Below, piece by piece: positions 11,889 to 24,780 of a DNA stretch of 64,000 bases. Position 1 is the first letter of the stretch; the number at the start of each line of letters is the position of its first letter. The DNA is from Isoperla grammatica (Eukaryota; Arthropoda; Insecta; Plecoptera; Perlodidae), in contig OX246746.1 of NCBI GenBank assembly GCA_945910005.1, positions 29,186,083 to 29,250,082 on the forward strand. Direction: 5' to 3'. The position numbers and the translations under genes are program-made. The notes beneath the pieces were generated by a model that was not told the origin of the DNA, did no database searches, and saw only the letters and a program-made list of their open reading frames with translations.

Positions 11889-14159
11889 GTGAAGAAAACT
11901 GCTAATTGGAAATCACCAGGAATAGATGGAATCCAGAATTTTTGGCTTAAAAGGTTTACTTGCACTCATACTATTCTTGCTGATATATTCAACTCAATGA
12001 TTACCCACCCAGAAGAAGTGCCTCAGTGGCTAACTGAAGGTGTCACCTCTTTGTTACCAAAGACAGAAGAAACTACCCTACCAAAGAACTATAGACCAAT
12101 CACCTGCCTTCCAACAACTTACAAATTATTATCATCTATCATTACCAAACGTATGGCAAATTTTCTTAATGACAACAAAATATTACCTCTAGAACAGAAA
12201 GGATGTTGTACAGGAACATATGGGAGCAAAGATCATTTATTAGTAAGCAAAACAATTATGGAAGATAGTAAAAGGAAGGAGAAAAACCTTAGCATGGCGT
12301 GGATAGATTACAAGAAAGCTTACGACAGCGTGCCTCACAGCTGGATTCTTGCCGTGCTTCAGATGTATCATATTAATCCAACATTAGTCAACTTTTGTAA
12401 GCAGATGATGAGTCAGTGGAGCACAACAATGAGACTAAACAGTGAACAAGAAACCGTCGTCTCTAACAAAGTTAAAATTAAAAAGGGCATTTTTCAAGGA
12501 GACTCTTTATCACCATTACTATTTTGTATGTGTTTGATACCACTAAGTACGGAACTTAATAAGACTGGACTTGGATATACATTAATCAAAGGAAAAGGGA
12601 AAATTGAACATCTTCTATATATGGATGATCTTAAATTATTTGCAAAAAATGAAAAGGATATTGAAAAATTGTTAAGTACAGTAAAAATCTTTAGTGATGA
12701 CATTAAAATGGAATTTGGAATTGAAAAGTGTGCAATAGCAACATTCAAGGCTGGGAAGTTAACATCAAGTAATAATATTGAATTGGACGATCAAACTATT
12801 ATCCAAGACCTTGGCGATAATTCATATAAATATTTGGGAGTAGAAGAGTCACAAGGAATTCAACACAACACCATGAAAAACAAATTGATTCTTGAATATC
12901 GGAAAAGAATACGATTAATTTTAAAATCCGAATTGAATGCGCGTAACAAAATGTTGGCCATAGGAGCCTATGCAGTACCTGTGTTACACTACAGTTTTGG
13001 TATCATAGATTGGAGATTAGAGGAGATTCTTAATATAGATCGTAAAACCAGAAAGCTTCTAACTATGTATGGAATGCATCATCCCCGTGCTGAAACTGAG
13101 AGGCTGTACATTTCTAGATCAGAAGGCGGAAGGGGACTCTTAAAGATTGAATCTATGTTTAAAATAGCTATCATCGGATTACGAGCATACCTGGAAAATA
13201 AAGAAAATGATAGATATGTTGAGATTATGAATGATTATGATCACGAGAAACCAAACACAACATCCATTACTAAAAGAGCGATCAAATTTCAAGAAGAACT
13301 TCAGTGCTCACTTCAACATAACAATCAATCCCTAAAAGAACAAATCCGATGTTTGAGAATGAATGTTAAACATCAACTGCAACTTCTTGGTACGGAGAAA
13401 TGGAAATCCAAAATGATGCATGGACAGTTTCTCCGAAAAATTGAACAAGAAGATTACAGTAAGATGGATACATTCACTTGGCTCAAGCAAGGAGATCTTA
13501 AAGGAGAGACTGAAAGCCTTCTGATTGCAGCCCAAGACCAAGCATTGAAAACCAGATATATTGAGAAAAAAATTTATAAGACCCGAACTGATGCTCATTG
13601 TCGTCTTTGTAAACAATTTAATGAGACAGTGGACCACATTGTATCAGGTTGCCCAATTTTGGCCAAACATGAGTATATAGAGCGACATAACCGGGTTTGT
13701 GCACGTCTGCACTGGGATATATGTCGTTTCTATAATATAGATGTTTGTACTAATTGGTACGAGCATCATCCAATAAGTACAATACATCAAGGCTCAATAA
13801 CATTACTCTGGGATAGTCAAGTCTACACAGATCGATATATTCAGCATAATAAGCCAGACATAATTATTAAAGATCATGAGAATAGACAATGTATTATGGT
13901 GGATGTAGCGGTGCCCTCTGACAATAACATCACAACTAAGGAGGCGCAAAAGAAAACCAAATACAAAGACTTACAAATTGAAACCCAGAGAATGTGGGGG
14001 ATGCGGACAAAGGTAATCCCGATCATAATTGGAGCGACAGGTGCCATCAGCAAAACATTTCAAAATTATTTAGAAGATATACCAGGACAACATAACACAA
14101 GGGAACTACAGAAGACAGCCATTCTGGGTACTGCTCGCATTTTGAGAAAGGTTCTATAA
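11889..14159 (+). CDS. R4/Dong-type LINE polyprotein, 5'-truncated, ORF open
   Basis: A 756-codon open frame encodes a non-LTR retrotransposon protein, presumably copying its RNA at a nicked (TAA)n site. Visible domains: reverse transcriptase from the first residues (SPGIDGIQ; the KKAYD block with its catalytic Asp; FQGDSLSPLL; catalytic YMDD at 244-247), a C-X2-C-X8-H-X4-C zinc finger at C571, C574, H583 and C588, then a restriction-like endonuclease core with KPD at 655-657 and an Asp in VDVAVP at about 672. That order (RT, CCHC, PD-D nuclease) and the TAA target are typical of the R4 clade, whose Dong member uses TAA repeats. The frame starts on GTG directly at the microsatellite and runs back into poly-Asn codons, so there is no authentic start; the N-terminal DNA-binding part is lost. 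No internal stop in 2.27 kb suggests a young copy. Confidence 0.92.
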   Translation: MKKTANWKSPGIDGIQNFWLKRFTCTHTILADIFNSMITHPEEVPQWLTEGVTSLLPKTEETTLPKNYRPITCLPTTYKLLSSIITKRMANFLNDNKILPLEQKGCCTGTYGSKDHLLVSKTIMEDSKRKEKNLSMAWIDYKKAYDSVPHSWILAVLQMYHINPTLVNFCKQMMSQWSTTMRLNSEQETVVSNKVKIKKGIFQGDSLSPLLFCMCLIPLSTELNKTGLGYTLIKGKGKIEHLLYMDDLKLFAKNEKDIEKLLSTVKIFSDDIKMEFGIEKCAIATFKAGKLTSSNNIELDDQTIIQDLGDNSYKYLGVEESQGIQHNTMKNKLILEYRKRIRLILKSELNARNKMLAIGAYAVPVLHYSFGIIDWRLEEILNIDRKTRKLLTMYGMHHPRAETERLYISRSEGGRGLLKIESMFKIAIIGLRAYLENKENDRYVEIMNDYDHEKPNTTSITKRAIKFQEELQCSLQHNNQSLKEQIRCLRMNVKHQLQLLGTEKWKSKMMHGQFLRKIEQEDYSKMDTFTWLKQGDLKGETESLLIAAQDQALKTRYIEKKIYKTRTDAHCRLCKQFNETVDHIVSGCPILAKHEYIERHNRVCARLHWDICRFYNIDVCTNWYEHHPISTIHQGSITLLWDSQVYTDRYIQHNKPDIIIKDHENRQCIMVDVAVPSDNNITTKEAQKKTKYKDLQIETQRMWGMRTKVIPIIIGATGAISKTFQNYLEDIPGQHNTRELQKTAILGTARILRKVL

Positions 14160-14221
14160 TATTTTGATATCAGTTTTTATATTGAAGTCTTTATGTTATG
14201 TTTATATAATTGTTTTATGTA

Positions 14222-14323
14222 GAATTTATGACATTGCGTGGTCCTGCGATGCGGTGCGGGTGTTTTGGGTTGGCCCGGGTTCGTACTGCGTCGCACCGCA
14301 GGGCCACGCGGTGTCATGAATTC
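14222..14323 (+). other. GC-rich long hairpin in the R4 3' UTR
   Basis: Arms of about 32 nt (14222-14253 and 14292-14323) pair almost completely around a 38-nt loop. Most differences between arms are transitions that still allow G-U pairs in RNA, with one A-C mismatch. It starts about 60 nt after the R4 stop codon. It could be a 3' UTR structure recognised by the reverse transcriptase, or a small foldback inserted there. Confidence 0.7.
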
Positions 14324-14443
14324 AACTATATTTGATTTATGTGTAATATAATAATCTTTGTGATATGTAAAATCTTTTTAAAATGTAATTATTTTTGTAA
14401 TGTGTAAAATCTTTGTAATGTCATTTTTTATACTGTGTGGTTG

Positions 14444-14478
14444 CAGCACCTAAGAGGTGAGGATCACCTTTGGTGCTG
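14444..14478 (+). other. Second 3' UTR hairpin of the R4 element
   Basis: CAGCACC pairs with GGTGCTG, and an inner AGGTGA with TCACCT. It lies close to the 3' end of the element, about 45 nt before the right (TAA)n tract, where reverse transcription would begin. Confidence 0.6.
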
Positions 14479-14520
14479 TAGACTAATAATGTACCTGCCA
14501 TCTGGTGATGTGATAAATAA

Positions 14521-15599
<1,079 letters not shown>

Positions 15600-16097
15600 G
15601 ATGAATGTCATCATATTTTAATTCATACATCATTGCTTGAAACCGAAAATGATGCTTATTTTCTAAATAATATAATATTATTACATTGAATAGAATAAAA
15701 ATAATAATAATTTAAAATAATGAATACAGATTACAAAGCTATACCACTGGAATTTTTTAAATAAAAAAGATTATGTAAAGTCATTCCACAACGCTGAGAA
15801 CTATTCTGATTCAGCTATACTGTGCTGTTTGAGTGCTTATCTACGTAATTGAGAACAGTCTCTTCGAATCCGCTGAAGTCGTCAAAAAACTTTCATATTG
15901 GCAAATTTTTTTATTAATAAAATATTTACGTCTCCTAGTATCACGTCTAGACTGTTAACGTTGAACAGCAACTGCACAACGCCCTTCGGCGCCAATGGCC
16001 ATGGGCTATAGAGACAGTGTGGGTGGCTCGATGTGACGGTGACAGTAAGCCAATAAGCTATGTGCACAGCCCTTGCTCCCGGTGCAACACGCATGTA
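15600..16097. other. Intergenic, nothing recognised
   Basis: No coding signal; a short stretch between the TAA locus and a TIR element. Confidence 0.4.
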
Positions 16098-16757
16098 GAG
16101 GTGTTTGTAAATGGTGTTATGTTTTCTTAAATTTCGTTTATAGATTTAATAATTTCGATGTTATGGCGGTGTTATGCTTTTTGGGAGATTTTCTACTATA
16201 AATTTCGCCAGAAACATGTTTAAATTAAAAAGGAATTTTAATGTTATTTAATTTATTTGAATTGTATGTACAAACTAGTACTAGTTAATACGAAGTGTAT
16301 TGACATTACCATTACCTGTGTTTGTCTAGTGTGTCTTTACAGTCACAACACGTATCTTCTTGTCCGTCACGTAAAATCCCTCAGAATTGTACTCGTTTGC
16401 TCTGCTTGACGCCGAATTTCAGCAAAAATAAATCGTTGATCTTCTTAACGAAATCATCATTATAATTTAAAAAATATTAGGTCCCCACGATTTAGTTGTG
16501 ATGACGTTTGACTGTAATAATAAATTTAAATTTTTTAGAAATGTTTATAATATATTAAAAACCATCGAGATTTCGTGTTATTTCGCTCTTTAATACAAAT
16601 TTCGATGTTATGACTGGAAATTGACGAATTTTGCGAATTTTCGTGGTGAAATTTTGATGTTTTTAAGGTGCCTATCAACAGATATACACTTTGTTTATCT
16701 ACCCCTTCTTTATCAACACTTTTCGCGATTTCGCGGTCCGCGAAAAACAAACACCTC
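16098..16757 (-). mobile_element. TIR element (GAGGTGTTTG family), deletion derivative
   Basis: Ends GAGGTGTTTG and CAAACACCTC are each flanked by TA. On the minus strand its sequence runs collinear with the element that starts at 62347, through CATCAAAATTTCAC, CATAACATCGAAATTTGT and GTGGGGACCTAATATTTTTT. It then jumps over about 700 bp and resumes in the coding exon seen at 63373-63518. It is therefore an internally deleted, non-autonomous relative. The true target-site duplication length is unresolved. Confidence 0.8.
16316..16405 (-). pseudogene. Relic of the BED/CGGBP1-like exon
   Basis: The minus strand reads AACGAGTACAATTCTGAGGG, GATTTTACGTGACGGACAAG and CACTAGACAAACACAGGTAA. It matches the exon at 63373-63518 but lacks the zinc-binding core between them, so it cannot encode the finger. 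Confidence 0.75.
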
Positions 16758-16759
16758 TA

Positions 16760-17988
16760 GCAATTAGGCAATGCCAGATAAGATTGCACCAGCCCAGATT
16801 GGCAGTACTTTCTTTTATGCGTTGTGACCATTGTGACCACAGATAATAAATAATATCTGAACATAAAGTGAAATAAGCACTTCATGAAACAATGTTTGAA
16901 GACAAATTCATCGTTTTCGAATGTTCGCGTACATAAAAATATTGAATGAAAATATATAGCTGGTTTCAGAATTAAAGGAATTGTTTATAAAAAGGGAAAT
17001 ATTAGAAAGGTGGTTGCGATTAATAAAGATACATATTTGAAAATAGCAAGGGGGGCACTCGCACCCTCGTGGAAAATGAAAATATCATAACTATAGTGTC
17101 ACCAGCTTTCACAATTCAGCTTTTTTGTCAATGTAAAATTATTAAAATTTAAAATTTCTATAAGTCAAATGGCTTCATGTGTAGTGTCCCTGTCATGTGT
17201 GCCAGTGTGCTTGTAATTACAATATTATGTTGTTGTTCTAAACATAAGAATAAACACATTGTGGAGGATGGGAATGGACATTCGCTCAGGAACCACAAAA
17301 GAGGCTAATTGTACCCACCCCCCTCGATCACCCGTGGCTGAAATCACCGATATAGTATAGCTGTTATTCCTCATACTCATTTCAAAAACAAATTTATAAT
17401 TGTTTTATTTAGGTACATCGTAATATATATTTTAAACATTGCTCTGCAAAAATAAAAAAATAAATTAAATTCAAATTCAAAATAAAATTCAAAATTCTTT
17501 CTGCCGCCCAAGGACTAGTATAATAATTCTATCAATTATTATTATTGATTGATGTTTAAAGGCACAAAATATCAAGGTTATCAATGCCTATATTATATTT
17601 CATCAAGACTTAGATGTCAGCGAAACATCGTACCGTTGGGATTACATTTTAACTCTGGAAACATCGTAGAGTAAGGTACGCTGATAAGACTTGCGATCCA
17701 GATAAGACTTGATGTGTGCATATGTACTGTGGTTTGGCGAGTGGCACAGTTCAGTAAACCAGTTCAGTCACCTCGGATGGCACTGGTACGCGCGTACGAA
17801 TACACGCGAGTACTGTGCGTGTGCGTTTGTGCGTGTGCCTGTGCGTGTGCGTATGTCATACCTGCATATAGTGTTGTGTTGTGAGCTACATATAGAATAG
17901 TATTATTTGCACAAGATAAGAAATGCAACTGTAGTTGCCGTACATCAATAACCTACCTCATGTACCCATCTTCAGGTATAACTAAACT
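16760..17988. other. Intergenic, nothing recognised
   Basis: Includes a GT-rich GTGCGTGTGC simple repeat near 17815-17850. No exon or domain. Confidence 0.4.
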
Positions 17989-18062
17989 GTAAGACCTTCA
18001 ATCAGGATTGCTGGGAGAGGGATTCGAACTCGTAATCTTATGAGTTACAGTTACTGACATAC
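17989..18062 (-). mobile_element. SINE head fragment
   Basis: The minus strand contains a B-box-like GAGTTCGAATCCC and then AGCAATCCTGATTGAAGG, the head-body junction of SINE family A. The body is missing. Confidence 0.5.
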
Positions 18063-19255
18063 CCCTTGTGCAGTGTATAATATTAATAGGTCAAGTTGTA
18101 CCAGGGCCGATTTTAGTGCGCAGTTGCGTCCTGTTTGCGCTGTTGAAAATGGTAACTTGCGTATAGCTATAACAATTCGTCTTTCAATGGGGAAGTCTCA
18201 TAACTTTTGTATCGGCGGACATACTCATATTCAATTCAATTAAATTAAATTAAATTATATAGACCACGTTTTGAACATGAAAATTCTTTATTATTACATT
18301 CTAGAATATACTGTCAGTGAAAGAATTGTTAGCTGGAAATGTCATGTACATATAGGCCTAGTAAGCGTTGGAAGTAAATCCCATGGTCAAGCTCCCAAGA
18401 AACAAGGCGTTTTCAAAGGGAAAACTGAACATATTTCTATTAATTAATTCATTTTTTACTTGTTGTTACTGGTAAAAACTTCTTCAAATATTACTAAAAA
18501 CTAAACAGAGGTATAATCTTGTATTGCGACGAGTACGAGCTGCCGTTTAAACGTTCAAACAGTTATCTTCATAAACACCGTTGCAAAGTGCAAGATTGTG
18601 AATTTGTAACGTGTTTCTCCAGTAGCAACAAAAACTCGAGGTGTAGAAACGCTCTATCATAATTTCATAAAAATCTGATAATTTATGGAAATTTTCAAAA
18701 AATTCAAATACATTCCCTGAATCCAAAGATTACGCACTACTCTCTGTATACGCACATAACTATTGCGCAACATTAAACTTACATTATAAAGTGCTTTACA
18801 CTATGTCTTATTCCGTACTTTGCAAGTAGATTAATCTTTGTCAGATGCTGAAGCTTATCTTATTACGATTACGCTGACAACGGCGAGTGGTCCCAAGGAA
18901 ACTAATTCGCACATCTCTATCGCCCTAGGCCCTAGCCCATAACACTTTTTATGTTCACCTTAATCATGATTCGTACACAAATCACTACTTCTTAAAATGT
19001 GTTGCAATTTAACAGGTGTCTCAGCCAATTATAGTCAAGTCACGTAAAATTCAATCATGGGGTTTTTCTAGTTTCTGTACCGAAACACTCCTACCTAGGC
19101 CTATAGAAGACGCGTAGAACGTGGTAGAACTAATGACATTTTCAATGATGATTGATGGCGTACGAAGGGAAAATGAAAATAGTTCCAAACATAAAATTCA
19201 ACATTTGTATTTAGTGGACTCGTATTTCTGCTACTGCTACAACTGCTACAGTTGC
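18063..19255. other. Intergenic, nothing recognised
   Basis: AT-rich, no recognisable gene, exon or element boundary. Confidence 0.4.
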
Positions 19256-19263
19256 TACACATC

Positions 19264-19948
19264 CAGTGGCGTAACTAAGGGGGGGGGTTTAGGGGGTTAA
19301 CCCCCCCCCCCCCCCGAAACTACATCGAGAATGATCTTACCTAATACTTCATTAACTTAATACTATATTGTAAGATAAGATCCTTAAACCACTTCAGTGT
19401 ATAACAATCGCAACAAATAACATTTTCATAATATTTATACACTTCACTTAGATAAGATATGTAATTTCTTTCAATAATTCAATTATATTTATGATTTCAT
19501 CTACAACTAATATACCTTTTGCTCGAACCAGTAAAAGTGAGGGTACCCATAAATAAAAATGCATTAATCTAATATTACAATATCACGTTCTGTGGATTAA
19601 AATTTAAATGTATGTGACGTGACCACAATGTTTCACTTTATGTTGAGATTACATTGAACAACCATAAAACATTAAAAACACAATTTCTATGCAATTCTTA
19701 TTTAGAACTATAATTAATGCCTACTGTAACACTGTAACTTCAATATAATACAAACAAACGAGTAGTGGTTCGAGTAGTATTCTTTGAGTCTAAAAGGCAC
19801 GAAATAATTATAGAAGTGAAAAAAAATTTCACCTTTGGCGAAATGGCCTCCGGCGGCTGGGGCCCCAGACCCCTTGTAATCCCCTCATCTCACTTTTCCC
19901 TAATTAACCCCCCCCCCCCCCCCGAAATAATTCCTAGTTACACCACTG
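19264..19948. mobile_element. Non-autonomous hAT-type element (CAGTGGCGTAACTA ends)
   Basis: Starts CAGTGGCGTAACTAAGG and ends CCTAGTTACACCACTG. Flanking 8-mers are TACACATC and AACACATC, identical at 7 of 8 positions. CAGTGGCGTA-type ends are common among hAT elements. C runs of 15 and 16 bp lie near both ends (19301-19315, 19908-19923). No coding sequence. Confidence 0.85.
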
Positions 19949-20268
19949 AACACATCTGTTGTTGGGGGTCCCTAGACCACTAGCACTAGCACATCGCACA
20001 ATATGTCACTCCTATTATCATGTTATGTAGGTCCTACCCCTGGTTTCATTTTGAAATAATTGTTTTCAATACCGGCAATGTTATTGTAATGTCGATATCG
20101 CCATCAACATCAACAGACAACACTTCATGTCACACGCTGGAAGCAAACATGAACTATCCGTCCTACTGCCCCATGTTCACAAACAGAACTATAATTAAAC
20201 TTAGCGCACCAGACGAAACTGTAAACACAATTATCGGGATCAGGATCGCAAAAATACATTTCACATTA

Positions 20269-20495
20269 AAGCCCTAACCACAATTGTCTGCATCGTGGTT
20301 CGTGGTCGTTATCGGGATCCCAAGCATAAATTTTCCCCACTCAGAATTGTCGGTATCGGGATCGCTATCGCATTCCGGAGATCGTTAAATAGTGAACTCA
20401 CGTAGTTCCCAGGGCGCTGCTCTTAAAAATTCGTAATGATTGTAATGGAAAGTGTACGATCGCGATCCCGATTACGACAATTGTGGTTAGGGTTT
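20269..20495. mobile_element. Short MITE with TA flanks
   Basis: AAGCCCTAACCACAATTGTC at the left and GACAATTGTGGTTAGGGTTT at the right form an inverted repeat with one mismatch, flanked by TA. The interior repeats TATCGGGATC-like words. Confidence 0.75.
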
Positions 20496-20649
20496 TACAA
20501 TAATCAACTGGGTAACGAAAAAGTTGTTGTCGCATGATTTAAATAAACGTCTTCAGTGTAGACGACCATGATAATAATCAGCGCTTCATTTTCTCTAACC
20601 GATTATCACGATTGTAGGTAGTATAGAAGGTGCATAACAGCTCATGGGG

Positions 20650-20745
20650 AACCTTTCTAAACTAGCCAAATCCTCTAATATACCTAGTAAGTCACCTGAA
20701 GAGGGACACTCGAGGTATCGCCCTGGTGTGAATGACCCTTACAAC
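20650..20745 (+). mobile_element. SINE family A tail fragment
   Basis: Reads AATATACCTAGTAAGTCACC and then TGAAGAGGGACAC, which is the 3' tail of SINE A without its head. Confidence 0.5.
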
Positions 20746-21335
20746 ATGGAGTTCTACAACAACAATCATTAGTTCCAATATCCAATGTTATTATTGGCGA
20801 TAAACAGACCTTATCTATTTCTGGGGAAACAATGTTCAACCTCAAGAGATGCTTGCATGCTAATCTCACAATTCACGATAAATTACTACCTATAAACAAC
20901 ATACATCTATTGGCGGCTACAAAATAATATATATAATTGCAATTATTGTTGTGCAATCATAATGGCATTGCAATTGTTGTGAGGTCAGGGGTTTTAAACT
21001 TTATCCTACTTTGAGAATGTTAGCATGGAAAGGGTGAGAATTTACGTTTGTTCGTTCTTATATTGTAATAAGTTGATATTCATTTGTTTTTACCCCTTTT
21101 GTTGTATGGACCCATACGGTTTGTACCCTCTGAAAAAAGTGTGTGATTTGTTTAGTGTGTAGCCTAACACATCGGTCATTTTACGCGGTTACCCAAGGAC
21201 GTCTCCCTTTCCTTACATACCAATACCTCTCGGTGGAGGAAAACTTGTTCCTACCATTATTGTTTTCCTTCAAAAGTACATCGTTAAAAATATTTTGAAC
21301 ACAAATCATTTTTGTTTATGATTATATAACTGTTT
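20746..21335. other. Intergenic, nothing recognised
   Basis: No exon, domain or repeat structure identified before the solo LTR. Confidence 0.4.
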
Positions 21336-21339
21336 CATT

Positions 21340-21638
21340 TGTAACGGGAGGCTAATACGTGAGGATGAAATTAGGATGAAAATATTACGATCGGATATAC
21401 AAAATACAAAATAAGGTTTATTGATACAATAGTTAAGTTAACGTACAACAACCCGTAAACAAGACTGGCCTCACTCGATACGTCTTCTAGCTAACCTGAC
21501 CGTCTAAGCTCTGACGAGCGGGCAAGCCGCCACCCACTGCTTATATAGGGTAGGGGGTAGGCCAACGGGAAGACCCCTCCTACCTCCCACCTAACCACAT
21601 CTATTACTCATCCTAGCAGTGCAATGCAAGTCATTGCA
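21340..21638 (-). mobile_element. Solo LTR (299 bp)
   Basis: Bounded by TG...CA and flanked on both sides by CATT, a 4-bp duplication. Read on the minus strand it has a TATA box (CTATATAAGCAGTGG) and downstream an AATAAA signal, in the order expected of an LTR promoter and polyadenylation region. No internal retroelement sequence lies beside it, so it is a recombined solo LTR. A 4-bp duplication fits BEL- or Gypsy-type elements; the family is not determined. Confidence 0.75.
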
Positions 21639-21796
21639 CATTAATTAAAATTGCATTAATTAAATGGCTTCCTTATTTTTGATGAAGGCGGCAGAGAAAA
21701 TAGGAAAATGTACCACAAGCTCTAAATATAATAGCTAATAATAGCAATAATTTCTTCATAGGAATATATGCTATAGGCATAGGGTTATACCAGCTT

Positions 21797-22035
21797 TATC
21801 TGATGTGCCCCTCTTCAGGTGACTAACTAGGTATGTTAGGGTGACGGGTGTCTGGATAGGTGGGAAGGAATGTCGGAGAACTGTTATTAGGACTCAATCC
21901 CAGCATTTGCCTTTACGACTGAGAAAAACCTCGGAGAAAAACCTTCAGTCAAGATTGCCGGTGACCGGAATCAAACCGGCGACCTCCTGAATTACACTGT
22001 CGGCTTTTATCGCTGAGCTACCTCTACCTAAGTTA
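21797..22035 (-). mobile_element. tRNA-derived SINE (family A), full-length
   Basis: The minus strand begins GAGGTAGCTCAGCGATAAAA (A box), has the B box GGTTTGATTCC, the body GAGGTTTTTCTCAGTCG, and the tail CACCTGAAGAGGGGCACATC. It is the most complete copy of the family in the window. Confidence 0.85.
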
Positions 22036-23529
22036 GTTATGTTGTTTACGGACAGTAACATTCTGAAGGTCGTAGTTTTTATCCAAATCTCTTAGATGAA
22101 ATCAGTCTTCTTAACATTGACATGATTGCGGCAGTCATAACACGCATAACAATGGATTAATGACATAACTAATTGGCCTTCTAAGGTCATACGCACGCCT
22201 ATAACATTCAAGATACGGACTAACAACTACGTCAAGATGGAGTATCTAATCTTCGGTCTAGCAGATAGACTGACGATAGAGAAACTCAACATACACTAGC
22301 CAGGACCTAGGTACGCTTGTTTAGTCTATATCACATTCATTGAAGATGCGTTCCAGAATTCATCTCACAAGTAATCTCGGATTATCTACCGTTACGTCAG
22401 GATGAATGTGATGAGTGATGACACAACATACCCTTGTGGGATTTGTTTTGCTTCTTAAAGGGAGGGAAATTTGCATTTGGAGGTTACATTCGTAGAAAAT
22501 CGCATTTTTTTTTAGGGGGGGGGGGAGGGAATCATTGTATTATAGTCATTCCGGGGTGGAGAAAACCTTTTCAATTATAATATTGGTTTGCACAAATATT
22601 TGGTTGGTTATATATATATCAAAACACTAAAACTTTCGTGGCCACGATTTATTGACATATACCATTGCATTACGCTCTAATCACGGATCATGAAAGTTAT
22701 ATTTTAAATCATGCACACAGGTATTATGAAACCATACAATTGTTTCAACGGTCTTGCATTATTTTATTATTGCATTCGGCTGATTAAAAAAGATCTTGCT
22801 TGTAATATGTTTAACATTTATAACGAAGCCACTGTTGATAAAAAGAAAACGCCCACGATGTCTTACGTTTGCAGGAGTGGTCCCACGTCTACCACGCAAT
22901 CTTAACTACTTGTTGTGGCTGTATTCTCGGGTTACACGTGTCATACACACGTGTTGTTGTAATTCGTGTTGTTATAATTTCGCAAGCACTGCGAGACCTT
23001 CAGTTGAATATCAAATAACTCTGAAACAATACTGATACGATCATAAGGTGGAGTTTTTAAAACAAAGAAATCATTGTATTTGGGTAACTTAATACTTGTT
23101 GTGGCTGCATATTTGGGTTCTATACGTGTTGTCGTTACTTCGCAAGTAGTGGGTGGGGGTTTATTACTGTGGTTTCTTTCAGTTGAAGATCATATTACGA
23201 ATGTCCTTTGCCACCAATATTAGTATCAAACAGTTTATTGTTTTTACGTGACATCCCAGTGGCTACATTGGTCTCATGACTTAAGCATAACCTAGAAGAC
23301 TAAATATAAAAAAAAAAAATAAGAATTACAAATAACCAAACAAAGATTGCAATACAACTCAATTAACTTAACAACACTTGCAATAACTAACAACATACAA
23401 CATATGAATCTTGCAACATTATGAATATTATACAGGGAAAAAATTAGTGTATATTTTATAAATATGTATAGCGCGTCAATAAAAGCTAATTTAGAGATGA
23501 TAGCATTCGAGAAGTACACAATAACTATA
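22036..23529. other. Intergenic, nothing recognised
   Basis: Contains a T run and G run near 22505-22530 and two loosely similar ACTTGTTGTGGCTG blocks at about 22909 and 23094. No gene evident. Confidence 0.4.
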
Positions 23530-23819
23530 GAGGTGTTTGTTTTTCGCGAACCACGAAATCGCGAAAAGTGCTGATAGTGAAGGAGGGTTTAATCAACGAG
23601 TATGGGCCTACCCGTTCCATACTTTAATTCTATCTGAATTCTACTTGAATTCTACAACACTGTGTGTGTATGTTGTACAACGGTTTCTTTTTTTTTTTAA
23701 TTTAACTCACACATGTACACATTTACATGTTCCGGTGTAATTTGCTCTCAAAATCACGAAAATACCATAACACCGTCATTGTTAAATCCATACATAATAT
23801 TTAAGCAATGAAACCCCTC
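23530..23819 (+). mobile_element. Short MITE of the GAGGTGTTTG family
   Basis: Begins GAGGTGTTTGTTTTTCGCG, ends near GAAACCCCTC, with TA on both sides. The left 60 bp match the elements at 16098 and 62347. Reduced to 290 bp with no coding sequence. Confidence 0.7.
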
Positions 23820-23825
23820 TAACAA

Positions 23826-24727
23826 TAGCTTGTATTACTTCATGTTTGTGTTGTTTACTGTCACTCTTCAGTCTGTGCAGTAATGAACACCTGAAGTATT
23901 AGCTTGTATTAGTTTATGTTTGTGAATTGTTTCTTGTCACTCTTTAGTCTGTGCAGTAATAATGAACACCTGAACTGTTAGCTTGTATTAGTTTATTGTG
24001 TTGTTTCCTGTCACTCTTTAGTCTGTGCAGTAATAATGAACACCTGAACTGTTAGCTTGTATAAGTTTATGTGTGTGTTGTTTGTTGTCACTCTTTAGTC
24101 TGCGCAGTAATAATGAACACCTGAACTGTTAGCTTGTATAAGTTTATGTGTGTGTTGTTTGTTGTCACTCTTTAGTCTGCGCAGTAATAATGAACACCTG
24201 AACTGTTAGCTTGTATTAGTTTATTGTGTTGTTTCCTGTCACTCTTTAGTCTGTGCAGTAATAATGAACACCTGAACTGTTAGCTTGTATAAGTTTATGT
24301 GTGTGTTGTTTGTTGTCACTCTTTAGTCTGCGCAGTAATAATGAACACCTGAATTGTTAGCTTGTATTAGTTTATTGTGTTGTTTCCTGTCACTCTTTAG
24401 TCTGTGCAGTAATAATGAACACCTGAACTGTTATTTGTATTAGTTTATTGTGTTGTTTCCTGTCACTCTTTAGTCTGTGCAGTAATAATGAACACCTGAA
24501 TTGTTAGCTTGTATTAGTTTATTGTGTTGTTTCTTGTCACTCTTTAGTCTGTGCAGTAATAATGAACACCTGAACTGTTAGCTTGTATTAGGTTTATTGT
24601 GTTGTTTCCTGTCACTCTTTAGTCTGTGCAGTAATAATGAACACCTGAACTGTTAGCTTGTATTAGTTTATGTGTGTGTTGTTTGTTGTCACTCTAATTA
24701 GTCTGTGCAGTAATTAACACCTGAACC
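23826..24727 (+). repeat. Minisatellite, 12 units of about 75 bp
   Basis: Units carry GCTTGTATTAGTTTAT, GTCACTCTTTAGTCTG and AATAATGAACACCTGAACTG. Two variants interleave, one with TTGTGTTGTTTCCTG and one with GTGTGTGTTGTTTGTTG, which points to block duplication. I count 12 units. Confidence 0.9.
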
Positions 24728-24780
24728 ACAGGTTAATAATTATTTATCTGTGCCTGAACTGTTTGTTGGTTTGTTTGCAG

